From: DTU098 sp964498525
GTDB taxonomy: Bacteria > Bacillota > Desulfotomaculia > Desulfotomaculales > Pelotomaculaceae
Assembly (NCBI GenBank): GCA_964498525.1
Contig: CAZCGU010000006.1
Span: 1-64,000, forward strand
Length of the DNA stretch: 64,000 bases
Direction of reading: 5' to 3'
Position 1 is the stretch's first letter, and every line of letters starts with the position of its first letter. A program made the translations under genes and the position numbers. Positions 1-8,959 of the stretch are shown piece after piece. The notes beneath the pieces were generated by a model that saw only the letters and a program-made list of their open reading frames with translations, did not search any database and was not told the origin of the DNA.

Positions 1-280
1 CCCCTTAAATGATATTATATCAAATTCTCTGCTTGTCCGGAATCTTCTGTTTTCAAATGGAAACACACGGGGACGATTGTACGTCCAACGAAGGCTGGCG
101 TGGTCAGGAGCTAGACATGCCAGGGTAAACCAGAGTCCTGCAGCTCAGATTTTCCTGGTTGCCGTCATTATGCTTATGGCGCTGCAAGTTAGTTGAAAAC
201 TCGAAAAAAATCAATTGCGCATATACGCTTCCGGGTGAAGTGGACGAGATCTATCAGAAACAGGATACGAGGCCCGTACG
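1..280. other. No gene recognised at window start
   Basis: I see no convincing gene here. Short open frames on the plus strand lack a ribosome-binding site and resemble nothing I know. The stretch lies downstream of the minus-strand transporter gene. Around 56-88 there is a loose resemblance (GGAA..CAC.GGGGACG) to the minus strand of the 47-bp repeat at 13093-13333. That is too short to call a copy. Confidence 0.4.
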
Positions 281-343
281 CCAAGTTCTGTTAGAAGGTA
301 ATGCCGCAGTACGTACTGCGGCATTACCTTCTAAGCAGATTGG
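281..343. repeat. Long near-perfect palindrome
   Basis: Positions 291-334 form a perfect 44-bp palindrome centred between 312 and 313, with no loop. Outside it the arms continue imperfectly (CCAAGTTCTG on the left against CAGATTGG on the right), giving an inverted repeat of about 63 bp. It lies 26 bp past the stop of the minus-strand transporter gene. No T-run follows on either strand, so it is not a textbook intrinsic terminator. It could be a terminator or mRNA-stabilising hairpin, a miniature element end, or an assembly fold-back. Confidence 0.8.
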
Positions 344-359
344 TATTATCAGAACATTA

Positions 360-950
360 TTATTTATAGGGTCCGACCGGGAGAACAACACGACCGAAGA
401 CTGTGTTGAGAATCCCCGCGGCTGAGGTATACCAGGCTACAAAGGCTGTCGCAATGCCGACGTAACCCCCCCAGGTATGAGCCGCATGATTTCCTGAGGC
501 CCCCAGGGTCAAAAGGATAAAGGCCAAAAGCAATAAAGTAAATGTTACTGTAAGGGCTTTGTTGGTTCCGAAACTTCCAATCCACATATAAGCGGTAAAG
601 ATGGTCCAGGCGAGGAGAAACAGCCAAACCCCCTGCGCCGGTACAACCCACACTTTTTGTACGGCAAGCAGTTCAAATAAACCGAAGGAGACCCAAAAGC
701 CGCCGTAAGAGGAAAAAGCCGTAGCCCCAAAAACATTATTTTTCTTGAATTCCCACATGCCCGCCAGTACTTGTACAGTACCTCCGTAGACCAGTGCCAG
801 GGCAATAACCACAGCCACTGACTCGGCTACAACCAGCCCGGCATTGACCATGCTGAGGCAAAAGGTGGTCAAAGCAAAACAAGCCAGGCCAAGGGGCCCC
901 GGATCAGCAATCGCTGATTCTTTAATTTCGTATACCTTATTATCCGCCAC
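360..950 (-). CDS. satP: Acetate uptake transporter, GPR1/FUN34/YaaH (SatP) family
   Basis: Predicted inner-membrane acetate/succinate:proton transporter of about 196 residues. The family signature NPAPLGL appears as DPGPLGL close to the N-terminus, followed by about six hydrophobic segments and a conserved FGTN-type loop. I place the start at the GTG at 950, which has an AGGGGG ribosome-binding site about 8 nt upstream. The longer frame to 1010 has its GGGAGG directly abutting the start codons, too close for normal initiation. The gene stands alone, divergent from lonB. The family is clear; the substrate is inferred from the family. Confidence 0.85.
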   Translation of the reverse strand: MADNKVYEIKESAIADPGPLGLACFALTTFCLSMVNAGLVVAESVAVVIALALVYGGTVQVLAGMWEFKKNNVFGATAFSSYGGFWVSFGLFELLAVQKVWVVPAQGVWLFLLAWTIFTAYMWIGSFGTNKALTVTFTLLLLAFILLTLGASGNHAAHTWGGYVGIATAFVAWYTSAAGILNTVFGRVVLPVGPYK

Positions 951-1283
951 AAGTACACCCCCTAATAAAACTTCTATTTGTCTGTTAAACCGGTTGCTGT
1001 TCTTCATCACCTCCCTGAAAAAAATATTGGTTCATTTTGATTATAATGGTTTGTTTGAATAGCGTCGATATTATGAATATATTGTTCTGTTTTGCTTATT
1101 CAAAAAATTAAGAATTGTCCCGGGGGGGGGCCAGTGGCTGCCGCTATTGCAACATTGACATGGATGTAAAGATTCTATTTATATTTATATCATGGAAATG
1201 TGTCGTTTCTTTTTAAGCCTGGTTAAAAATTGTAAAACTTAGCAATACTAAATGAAGAATCTTTTTCACGAGGTGATTAAAAA
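951..1283. other. Divergent intergenic region satP / lonB
   Basis: This AT-rich stretch holds the promoters of two divergent genes. A TATAAT-like box occurs at about 1041-1046, but neither strand shows a matching -35 that I would commit to. A homopolymer of about nine G lies near 1120-1130. The lonB ribosome-binding site (GAGGTGAT) lies at about 1270-1277. I see no RNA gene. Confidence 0.4.
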
Positions 1284-3008
1284 GTGGGAGAATTCCCATC
1301 TGGCTTTGGAGGTCTTCTGACCTTTATTCAGGTATTTTTTGCGGTGGTTATCGGGCTTTATTTCTGGAATCAGCTCAAGGCCCAGCAAGGGAGTAAATTA
1401 ATTGTGGAAAAGGAATCCAGGAAGGAGATGGAAAAGCTCCAGCGGCTACGCTCCATATCCCTGACCGAACCGCTTTCGGAAAAGACTCGCCCCACCTGTT
1501 TTAAGGAAATCATCGGCCAGGCCGAAGGTATGAAGTCCCTGCGGGCCGCCCTCTGCGGACCTAACCCCCAGCACGTGATAATTTATGGCCCACCCGGTGT
1601 GGGGAAAACCGCTGCGGCAAGGCTGGTGATGGAGGAGGCCAAGAAAAACCCCTTGTCTCCTTTTAAGGAAGACGCCAAATTCTTTGAATTGGATGCAACT
1701 ACGGCGCGTTTTGACGAGCGCAATATTGCCGATCCCCTTATTGGCTCTGTGCACGACCCAATTTACCAGGGGGCGGGACCCATGGGTATGGCCGGGATTC
1801 CCCAGCCCAAACCCGGCGCGGTTACCAAAGCCCACGGCGGCCTGCTGTTTATAGATGAGATCGGGGAACTGCACCCGATCCAGATGAACAAGCTCTTGAA
1901 GGTAATGGAGGACCGCAAGGTTACTCTGGAAAGCGCCTATTATAACTCCGAGGACAGCAGCATCCCTTCTCATATTCATGATATTTTTCAAAATGGTTTG
2001 CCGGCGGACTTTCGCATGGTGGGGGCAACAACCCGGGGAGCTGAACATATCGCCCCGGCTATTCGCTCCCGCTGTCTGGAAATATTTTTCCGGCAGCTCC
2101 AGCCGGATGAGATTGAAGTAATAGCATCCAACGCAGCGGGTAAAGTCGGTATACCGCTGCGGGAAGGAGCCCTGGAGGTTATTAAAAAGTACGCCACAAA
2201 TGGACGCGAAGCGGTCAATATTATTCAAATCTCCGCGGGGATAGCCATTACCGAAGGCAGGAATGAGATTGGCAGAGCGGATATTGAGTGGGTTATCAAC
2301 AGCGGTCAATATTCCCCCAGGCCGGAAAAAAAAGTACCGTCCCGGCCCCAGGTGGGTCTGGTCAATGGTCTGGCCGTTTACGGGCCCAACATGGGCATGG
2401 TGCTGGAGGTGGAATGCAACGTTATGCCTGCCCTGCGGGGGCAGGGCAAGCTGACAGTCACGGGTATGGTGGAAGAGGAGGAGATTGGCGGCAGCGGCCG
2501 GACCGTACGCAGGAAAAGCATGGCCCGCAGTTCCGTGGAAAATGTTCTCACTGTGCTCCGCCGGACCATGGAAGTAGACCCCAGGGATTATGACATTCAC
2601 GTCAACTTTCCTGGGGGGACGCCAACGGACGGCCCCTCCGCGGGGGTGACCGTGGCCACGGCGGTATATTCGGCGATCATGGGGTTGCCTGTTGACAACA
2701 GGATAGCTATGACCGGTGAAATTTCTATCCGCGGTCTGGTTAAGCCGGTTGGTGGTATTGTGGCCAAAGTGGAGGCCGCCCGGCAGGCCGGCGCCCGGAA
2801 GGTTATTATACCCAACGAAAATGATCAAGAGCTGTTAAAAAGCCTGAAGGATATTGAAGTAATTCCCGTGGAGCGCCTGGAGGAGGTTTTTCAGGCTGCC
2901 CTGGTTTCCACGCCCCCCGCGGAAAAAAAGAAAGAGAGCAATACCCCGGCGCCATTGGAGGTGTTGAGCGTCCCGGTTTTTGGAGCCGGACAGCCACTTT
3001 CCAAGTAA
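1284..3008 (+). CDS. lonB: LonB, membrane-anchored Lon-like ATP-dependent protease
   Basis: A 574-residue Lon-type protease of the sporulating-Firmicute LonB subfamily. It lacks the large LonA N-domain and instead carries an N-terminal membrane segment (about residues 8-28). Walker A GPPGVGKT is at 102-109, with an AAA+ module to about 330. The C-terminal S16 protease domain has catalytic Ser in DGPSAG (about 452) and Lys in GGIVAK (about 495). The GTG start is preceded by GAGGTGAT. In Bacillus, LonB works in the forespore under sigma-F control. The gene lies just upstream of lonA, the usual pairing. The acidic, proline-rich tail is not conserved. Confidence 0.95.
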   Translation: MGEFPSGFGGLLTFIQVFFAVVIGLYFWNQLKAQQGSKLIVEKESRKEMEKLQRLRSISLTEPLSEKTRPTCFKEIIGQAEGMKSLRAALCGPNPQHVIIYGPPGVGKTAAARLVMEEAKKNPLSPFKEDAKFFELDATTARFDERNIADPLIGSVHDPIYQGAGPMGMAGIPQPKPGAVTKAHGGLLFIDEIGELHPIQMNKLLKVMEDRKVTLESAYYNSEDSSIPSHIHDIFQNGLPADFRMVGATTRGAEHIAPAIRSRCLEIFFRQLQPDEIEVIASNAAGKVGIPLREGALEVIKKYATNGREAVNIIQISAGIAITEGRNEIGRADIEWVINSGQYSPRPEKKVPSRPQVGLVNGLAVYGPNMGMVLEVECNVMPALRGQGKLTVTGMVEEEEIGGSGRTVRRKSMARSSVENVLTVLRRTMEVDPRDYDIHVNFPGGTPTDGPSAGVTVATAVYSAIMGLPVDNRIAMTGEISIRGLVKPVGGIVAKVEAARQAGARKVIIPNENDQELLKSLKDIEVIPVERLEEVFQAALVSTPPAEKKKESNTPAPLEVLSVPVFGAGQPLSK

Positions 3009-3053
3009 TTGTGAAAAAGTTATTTTGGCTATCCAACAACGTCAATTACCCCC

Positions 3054-3080
3054 GAAACCCGGCTCTTAGAGCCGGGTTTC
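3054..3080 (+). terminator. Hairpin after lonB
   Basis: A perfect 12-bp stem (GAAACCCGGCTC / GAGCCGGGTTTC) with a 3-nt loop lies 46 nt past the lonB stop. No T-run follows, so termination may be weak or Rho-assisted. Confidence 0.55.
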
Positions 3081-3203
3081 ACAGTATTCGTAGTAATTAT
3101 TGCTATAGCCCGATTTCTAACTTTTATGATAAAATGTATGCGTAGCCCTGTGCTTGAAAATATACAAATATTAGAAACAATCCTTTGAGAAGGAGGTGCA
3201 GCT

Positions 3204-5624
3204 GTGAAATCCGAAGTAAAATTCTTGCCTTTACTGCCTTTGCGGGGTATTCTTGTTTTTCCTTATATGGTTATTCACCTCGATGTGGGACGCGAAAAAT
3301 CAGTGCAGGCCATAGAGGAGGCAATGATCCAGGACCGGATCATCTTTCTGGCTACTCAGAGGGAAGCCCAGACCGATGATCCCGGTGTGGATGATATTTA
3401 TCAGATAGGTACGGTGGCCGAAGTTAAGCAACTTCTAAAGCTGCCCGGGGGAACCATCCGGGTTTTGGTGGAAGGCATCTCCAGGGCCAAGATCCGTCGT
3501 TTTCTGACGGATGAGCCCTTTTTCCAGGTGGAAGTGGACCAGTACTCCGAGGTTTTCGAAAAAAACAGCGAGATTGAAGCGCTGATGCGCAGCCTGGCTT
3601 ACCAGTTTGAGCAGTATGTCAAACTGTCCAAGCGCATTCCCCCCGAAACGGTTGTTTCGGTAGTGAACCTGGAAGAGCCGGGAAGGCTGGCGGACATCAT
3701 TGCTTCCCACCTTGCGCTGCGTATAGACGACAAGCAAAATGTCCTTGAGGCGGTCAACATCGTCCAAAGGCTGGAAAAGTTATGTGCCATTGTCGCCAAA
3801 GAACTGGAAATCGTAGAGTTGGAACGCAAAATCAACATCCGTGTGCGCAAACAAATGGAAAAGACCCAGAAGGAATACTATTTGCGCGAACAGATGAAGG
3901 CTATCCAGCGTGAACTGGGAGAAAAAGACGAACGTATGGCCGAGGGCGAAGAACTGCGGGAAAAGATTGCCGAAGCAAAGCTGCCGAAAGAGGTAGAGGA
4001 AAAAGCGCTGAAGGAAGTGGAGCGTCTGGAGAAAATGCCGCCCATGGCAGCCGAGGCGGCTGTGGTGCGCAATTACCTTGACTGGCTTTTGGCTCTGCCC
4101 TGGAACAAGGGCACCCGTGACCGCCTGGATATTAAAATGGCGGAAACCATCCTCGACGAGGACCACTACGGATTGAAAACTGTTAAGGAGCGGATCCTTG
4201 AATACCTGGCCATTCGCAAACTGGCTAAAAAAATGAAGGGACCCATTATTTGTTTTGTGGGGCCGCCCGGTGTTGGTAAAACATCCCTGGGCCGTTCCAT
4301 TGCCCGGGCTCTGGAGCGCAAATTTATCCGTATGTCCCTGGGTGGTGTGCGGGACGAGGCGGAAATCAGAGGTCACCGCCGCACCTACGTCGGCGCCATG
4401 CCGGGCAGGATTATCCAGGGCATTCGCCAGGCAGGTTCCAGAAACCCTGTTTTCCTGCTGGATGAAATAGATAAGATGAGTATGGACTTTCGGGGCGACC
4501 CGTCCGCAGCCCTGCTGGAGGTACTGGATCCGGAACAGAACAATACCTTTAGCGATCACTACATCGAGGCGCCCTTTGATTTGTCTAACGTGATGTTTAT
4601 TACAACGGCCAACCTTCAGCATAACATTCCCCGGCCGCTGCAGGACCGGATGGAGATTATCTATTTGTCCGGCTACACGGAAGAGGAAAAGGTTCAGATT
4701 GCCATGCGCCACCTGCTCCCCAAGCAGATTAAGGAACACGGGCTGAGCAAGGGTATGCTCAGGATGACGGAGAATACGGTGCGCAAAATTATCAGGGAAT
4801 ACACCCGGGAATCCGGGGTGCGGAACCTGGAGAGGCAGATTGCAACCATTTGCCGTAAAACCGCCCGGCAGGTTGTTTCTGATAAAGTAAGCAGGGTTCA
4901 GGTAACACCTCTGAATTTGAACCAGTACCTGGGCACCCCCCGTTTCCGGTACGGGGTAGCGGAACAGGACGACCAGGTGGGTGTGGCCACGGGGCTTGCC
5001 TGGACGGAGGTTGGCGGGGATACTCTGGCAATTGAAGTTTCGATTTATAAGGGGAGCGGCCGGCTTACGTTGACTGGAAAACTGGGCGACGTGATGAAGG
5101 AATCGGCCCAGGCCGGTTACAGCTATATCCGCAGCCGTGCCGCCGAGTTAGCCATTGACGAGGAGCTTTATGACAAACAGGATATTCATATTCACATCCC
5201 GGAAGGGGCCATTCCCAAGGACGGGCCCTCGGCGGGCATTACCATGGCCACCGCCCTGGCTTCGGCTGTAACGGGGCAAAAGGTGAGGCACGACGTGGCC
5301 ATGACCGGGGAAATAACCTTGAGGGGCAGGGTCCTGCCGGTGGGTGGAATAAAGGAAAAGGTTCTGGCCGCCCACAGGGCAGGTATAAAGACGCTGGTTT
5401 TGCCGAAGGATAATAAAAAAGACCTGGACGAAATCCCAAAGAAAGTTAAAGATAAGCTGAATTTTATCCTTGTTGAGCACATGGACCAGGTGCTGGAGAC
5501 GGCCCTCGCCGAGAAAGAATTTGGCTCCGAGGACGTGACCGGGACTTCCCCGGTGCTTCCCCAGCCCCCGGCATATCAAGAGCCCGTTGTGCATAACGAA
5601 GGGGGAGCCCAGTTACCTTCATGA
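3204..5624 (+). CDS. lon: LonA, ATP-dependent serine protease
   Basis: A full-length 806-residue LonA. The N-terminal substrate-recognition domain covers about residues 8-200, followed by a charged coiled-coil linker. The AAA+ domain has Walker A GPPGVGKT starting at residue 353. The C-terminal S16 domain has catalytic Ser676 in DGPSAG and Lys717 in GGIKEK. It degrades misfolded and regulatory proteins in the cytosol. The GTG start at 3204 has a strong AAGGAGGTG site. The last four bases overlap the engB start (ATGA), so the two are translationally coupled. Confidence 0.97.
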   Translation: MKSEVKFLPLLPLRGILVFPYMVIHLDVGREKSVQAIEEAMIQDRIIFLATQREAQTDDPGVDDIYQIGTVAEVKQLLKLPGGTIRVLVEGISRAKIRRFLTDEPFFQVEVDQYSEVFEKNSEIEALMRSLAYQFEQYVKLSKRIPPETVVSVVNLEEPGRLADIIASHLALRIDDKQNVLEAVNIVQRLEKLCAIVAKELEIVELERKINIRVRKQMEKTQKEYYLREQMKAIQRELGEKDERMAEGEELREKIAEAKLPKEVEEKALKEVERLEKMPPMAAEAAVVRNYLDWLLALPWNKGTRDRLDIKMAETILDEDHYGLKTVKERILEYLAIRKLAKKMKGPIICFVGPPGVGKTSLGRSIARALERKFIRMSLGGVRDEAEIRGHRRTYVGAMPGRIIQGIRQAGSRNPVFLLDEIDKMSMDFRGDPSAALLEVLDPEQNNTFSDHYIEAPFDLSNVMFITTANLQHNIPRPLQDRMEIIYLSGYTEEEKVQIAMRHLLPKQIKEHGLSKGMLRMTENTVRKIIREYTRESGVRNLERQIATICRKTARQVVSDKVSRVQVTPLNLNQYLGTPRFRYGVAEQDDQVGVATGLAWTEVGGDTLAIEVSIYKGSGRLTLTGKLGDVMKESAQAGYSYIRSRAAELAIDEELYDKQDIHIHIPEGAIPKDGPSAGITMATALASAVTGQKVRHDVAMTGEITLRGRVLPVGGIKEKVLAAHRAGIKTLVLPKDNKKDLDEIPKKVKDKLNFILVEHMDQVLETALAEKEFGSEDVTGTSPVLPQPPAYQEPVVHNEGGAQLPS

Positions 5625-6226
5625 AAATAAACCGTTCGGAATTTGTTACCAGCGCGGTTCGCAAGTCAGATTACCCGGCCGGGGAACTTCCGGAAGTTGC
5701 CCTGGCCGGGCGTTCTAATGTGGGGAAGTCTTCTCTTTTGAACAAACTTGCCGTGCGTAAAAGCCTGGCCCGCACCAGCAAAACCCCCGGCCGCACCAGG
5801 CTGATCAACTTTTTCCTGATTAACGATGTCTTTTTGCTGGTGGATCTGCCCGGCTACGGCTACGCCAAAGTATCCGCCGGGGAAAGGGAAAGCTGGCGGA
5901 AGATGGTGGAGGGTTACCTGACAACCCGGGCCAACCTTAAAGGTGTGGTTCTGCTGGTGGACAGCAGGCATCCCCCCACATCCCAGGATGTGCAGATGTA
6001 CGGCTGGTTGAAGCACCAGGGAATTCCGGTAGCTGTGGTTGCCACCAAGGCGGACAAGCTGTCCCGTTCCAGGCTGCTGCAATCATTGAAGGTTGTCCGT
6101 GAGACCCTGGCCCTGGCCGAAGGGGAACAACTGGTGCCCTTTTCGGCGGAGACCGGGCAAGGCCGGGAGGATCTTCTTGAAATAATAGGCCGCTGGGCCG
6201 GCATTCCGGAAGAGGTCAACGATTAA
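5621..6226 (+). CDS. engB: Ribosome biogenesis GTP-binding protein EngB/YsxC
   Basis: A 201-residue Era/TrmE-type small GTPase needed for 50S subunit assembly. G1 is GRSNVGKSS (about 30-38), G3 is DLPGYGYA, and G4 is TKAD near residue 140. Length and order match the family. It overlaps lonA by 4 nt, the classic lon-engB arrangement. Its transcript probably ends at the terminator at 6322-6359. Confidence 0.96.
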   Translation: MKINRSEFVTSAVRKSDYPAGELPEVALAGRSNVGKSSLLNKLAVRKSLARTSKTPGRTRLINFFLINDVFLLVDLPGYGYAKVSAGERESWRKMVEGYLTTRANLKGVVLLVDSRHPPTSQDVQMYGWLKHQGIPVAVVATKADKLSRSRLLQSLKVVRETLALAEGEQLVPFSAETGQGREDLLEIIGRWAGIPEEVND

Positions 6227-6321
6227 TATTCTTGGTTATTATATTTCTGGTAAGAGGCACCGGTAAAGAACCGGGGGATTACGTCAAAAGGCGGAGACGG
6301 ACGTTTTCCGGGTAAGATATG

Positions 6322-6359
6322 GATGGGCGCATTGTACACGCGCCCATCGTTTTTTTATT
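6322..6359 (+). terminator. Intrinsic terminator after engB
   Basis: A 9-bp stem (GATGGGCGC / GCGCCCATC) with a 9-nt loop is followed by GTTTTTTTATTT. It ends the lonA-engB transcript and overlaps the 3' end of the converging lipoprotein gene. Confidence 0.85.
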
Positions 6360-7047
6360 TATTATTATTTTCCGTTTCGGGAGCACTGGTCTGGGTCTGA
6401 TTATTTTTGGCCGGCGCCTGTTCGTCCGGTGTGGGTGTGGTCGCCGGACCAGGCTGCGGGGCCGGGGACGGTACCGCAGGCGCAGGCGCAGGCACGGCTG
6501 GCGCCGGAGTGCGAACTGGTGCAGGCGCCGGTGAAGCTGTTGGCGCGGGAGAGGCCGCCGGGGCGGGCGTGGCTTTTGACGCGGGAGTATCTGTTCTGGT
6601 GATTTCAAAACCCACACCGCTTATGGTCCGGTCGGTCAGGTTAAGGGCAACCACGCTTACAGGTCCGTCCTGGTCATCTTCCCTGGCGTTGACGTAATTG
6701 GCCCGGACATCCAGCCAGACAAAATCCTGGGCCGGTATTCTCTGAATCACTTCAGTTATTTCCGCTTTACGTTTTTTTTCGTTTTCGCCGACACTGATAA
6801 GAATGTAACTTGTTCCGTTAGCCTGAAGCCAGGTTGCGGTTTCTCTTTTAGCCAGATCCCCGGCAATATTTTTGACGACATCCGGCGCTTTGTTTAAATC
6901 AACTTTACTGAAGCCCACTTTAGATGTTTCGGGTACCACAAGGGGCTTTTGTTCCGGTGCAGGGGCGGGTTTACGGGCGGCGGAGCAGCCCGTGGTCAGG
7001 CCAAAGAGAACAAGAATCACCAAAACCAGGAATTTTCGCATTAGCAT
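6355..7047 (-). CDS. Putative lipoprotein with Pro/Ala-rich tail
   Basis: A 230-residue protein with a type II signal peptide: basic MRK, a hydrophobic run and lipobox LTTGC, so the lipidated Cys is about residue 21. Residues 45-150 form a globular domain I do not recognise, with alternating charged and hydrophobic segments. From about 155 the chain is low-complexity Pro/Ala/Thr (repeated APAP, PAPA), as in wall-spanning linkers. It ends Gln/Asn-rich. The ATG at 7047 is preceded by GGGGGTT. It probably sits on the outer face of the membrane; function unknown. Confidence 0.75.
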   Translation of the reverse strand: MLMRKFLVLVILVLFGLTTGCSAARKPAPAPEQKPLVVPETSKVGFSKVDLNKAPDVVKNIAGDLAKRETATWLQANGTSYILISVGENEKKRKAEITEVIQRIPAQDFVWLDVRANYVNAREDDQDGPVSVVALNLTDRTISGVGFEITRTDTPASKATPAPAASPAPTASPAPAPVRTPAPAVPAPAPAVPSPAPQPGPATTPTPDEQAPAKNNQTQTSAPETENNNK

Positions 7048-7140
7048 TAGAATAACCCCCGATAAAAGTTTTCTTTATTGTTTTCTAAGGGCGTTAAAAT
7101 AATGCATAATATTAGATTGTTAACCCGGGGGGGACCGCAT

Positions 7141-8226
7141 CTAATCTCTTTTAAAAATTTTAAACAGTTTTCTTTTTTCGGCCTTTTCCTCCTCGACGCT
7201 GCGGTCGTAGGTCACCGTAGCCATGGCCTGACCGGCAAAATCGCTCATAAATATTGTTTCAAAGGAAAAAGTGCCGGCAATTTCCCCGGCCTTGCTTGCG
7301 GCCATTTGAAACCTGTCGAAAGATTCTTTGCACACCATGGGATCGCAGGTCCAGATTCCCAGGGAACGGTACCGGTCTATGGAGTCAATGAGGATCTCCC
7401 GGTCAAGGTTGGGGAAGGATGGCAGAGCTGCATCCGCTGCTTCCCCGGCACTGTGCTGGTCAAGCCATAAAAGCGCCTTGTAAACGGCATTGGTGAACTG
7501 TTGAATAACCTCAGGTTTCGAGTTGATATAATCGGGCAGGGCTGCATAAGCCGTAACAAGCATATCCCCGGCAGCCTGCCCAATTGAAGCTGCCACCCGG
7601 CCGTAGCCTTTCCTTTCCGCGCTACTGGCATCGGGTTCCAGCAGCTGAATATAATTTCCGGTCCCGGCCCGGAAGGCCCCCATTCTAAGTTTGGCGGGTA
7701 TGTTGTAATAGATGGTTACCGCCCGGAAGGGGGGCAAGCCCCGGCTCCTTAAAACACTCTCCAGGGCGATGACTGAACTGTCGTCCTGGGAACCGCTGAT
7801 AATGGTTTTGTTTTTCAAGTTTTCCCACTGGAACTTAGCCGGGTCCTCTCTGGACAATAGCAGCGAGCCGTCCTTTTTGGCTATGGCGGCAAAAATTTTA
7901 GCTTGGGGTGTCTGAGACTGGGGACTGAAAATAACTTTTTGCAGGCCGCACAGGGCGACATCGGCCCTGCCGTCAAGCAGGGCGGCGTGGATAGCCCCGG
8001 GGCTGGCTGTTGAAATCTCAACGGCAAGGTTTTGTTCTTTAAAAAAACCCAGGTTTAAAGCCAGGTACTGAGGCAGGAAATAGGGCGAGCGCACGGACTC
8101 CATTACCCTGACAGTATGAATGGGAACGCCGGGAGGTTTAAGGATGCTTCGGGCAAGAAAAATAGCCGGGATCAGGATAACCGGGATTACTAGCCAAAAA
8201 ACCGTTCTTTTCTTTCTGGGATTCAT
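7141..8226 (-). CDS. Orphan ABC-type substrate-binding protein (NMT1/SsuA-like)
   Basis: A 361-residue periplasmic-binding-protein fold of the NMT1/ThiY/SsuA (nitrate, sulfonate, taurine, thiamine precursor) group. Features are an N-terminal anchor (about residues 9-25), then VMESVRSPYFLPQYLALNLG and the family-typical LLDGRADVALCG. No lipobox cysteine is visible, so it is probably anchored by its uncleaved signal segment. No permease or ATPase gene adjoins it, so it may serve a remote transporter or act as a sensor. The ligand cannot be told from sequence. Confidence 0.8.
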   Translation of the reverse strand: MNPRKKRTVFWLVIPVILIPAIFLARSILKPPGVPIHTVRVMESVRSPYFLPQYLALNLGFFKEQNLAVEISTASPGAIHAALLDGRADVALCGLQKVIFSPQSQTPQAKIFAAIAKKDGSLLLSREDPAKFQWENLKNKTIISGSQDDSSVIALESVLRSRGLPPFRAVTIYYNIPAKLRMGAFRAGTGNYIQLLEPDASSAERKGYGRVAASIGQAAGDMLVTAYAALPDYINSKPEVIQQFTNAVYKALLWLDQHSAGEAADAALPSFPNLDREILIDSIDRYRSLGIWTCDPMVCKESFDRFQMAASKAGEIAGTFSFETIFMSDFAGQAMATVTYDRSVEEEKAEKRKLFKIFKRD

Positions 8227-8361
8227 AGGTCAAAACCTCCAGTTTTTATTCCTTAAAAATACTATTTTCAAGCGGAGGTTTTCATGCTTCATTTAAGGTT
8301 GTCCGCATAAACGGATGTACCCGGCATAGAATTTATAAAAGTTTTTTAAGGGGGGTACAGA

Positions 8362-8826
8362 TTGAAGGGCTGCACTTTTATGCGCTGGTCTAAACAGGGG
8401 GTTCCGTTAGCCGGGAAAATTAGATGCCGGGCTGTTCTGGCGGGTCTGGCCTGGGCTTTAAGCGCCACCCTGGCGGCCTGTGCTGTAATGGGCGCCTGGG
8501 TGGTGCTCTCAGCGGGGCTGGTTTATAATTTGAGTGCCTTTGGAACGGCTGGAACGCTCCTGGGGGCGGCTTTTGGCGGGTTTGCCGGCGGGAGGGCCGC
8601 TGGTACGCTGGGTTCACTGAATGGCTTTATAACGGGTTTAATTTACGGGTTGTTCTTGTCGGCTTTTGTTATGATTGGCAGCGGGGGGGATTTTTTTACG
8701 CCGGGTCTGGTTTTTCACACGCTGGTTTTAGGGGTGGCGGGGGCTGCCGGGGGAATCCTGGGAGTCAACCTGCCCGGCAAAGTAAGGTTGGCTCTGAAAA
8801 GGACAGCAAAACAGTCCGGGCTTTAG
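8362..8826 (+). CDS. TIGR04086-like small membrane protein
   Basis: A 154-residue integral membrane protein with four hydrophobic, Gly/Ala-rich segments, resembling the TIGR04086 (YrzE-like) family of spore-forming Firmicutes. The TTG start follows a GGGGGGT site. A start at a downstream ATG (MRWSKQG) is also possible. The second half has glycine-zipper-like spacing. Function unknown; the gene stands alone. Confidence 0.7.
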   Translation: MKGCTFMRWSKQGVPLAGKIRCRAVLAGLAWALSATLAACAVMGAWVVLSAGLVYNLSAFGTAGTLLGAAFGGFAGGRAAGTLGSLNGFITGLIYGLFLSAFVMIGSGGDFFTPGLVFHTLVLGVAGAAGGILGVNLPGKVRLALKRTAKQSGL

Positions 8827-8959
8827 AGCCGGGAGCAAAAATGTTTGGTTTGGTCCCCCCTGGCAGGTGAAGGCTATTGTTTTTTTGCCTTGTAACCATT
8901 TCCGGCGCCTACGGCGCCCCCGGCCCAGCGGATAAGCAAAATAAGCGGGAGCAGTAATT

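Noticed and set aside
159..425. 88-codon plus-strand frame at the window start
   Set aside because: It includes the palindrome, overlaps the transporter gene's end, and has no recognisable product.
1446..2828. 460-codon open frame on the minus strand
   Set aside because: It is the mirror of lonB; the product has no recognisable domain and lonB is certain.
3780..4739. 319-codon open frame on the minus strand
   Set aside because: Shadow of the lonA coding sequence, without ribosome site or family resemblance.
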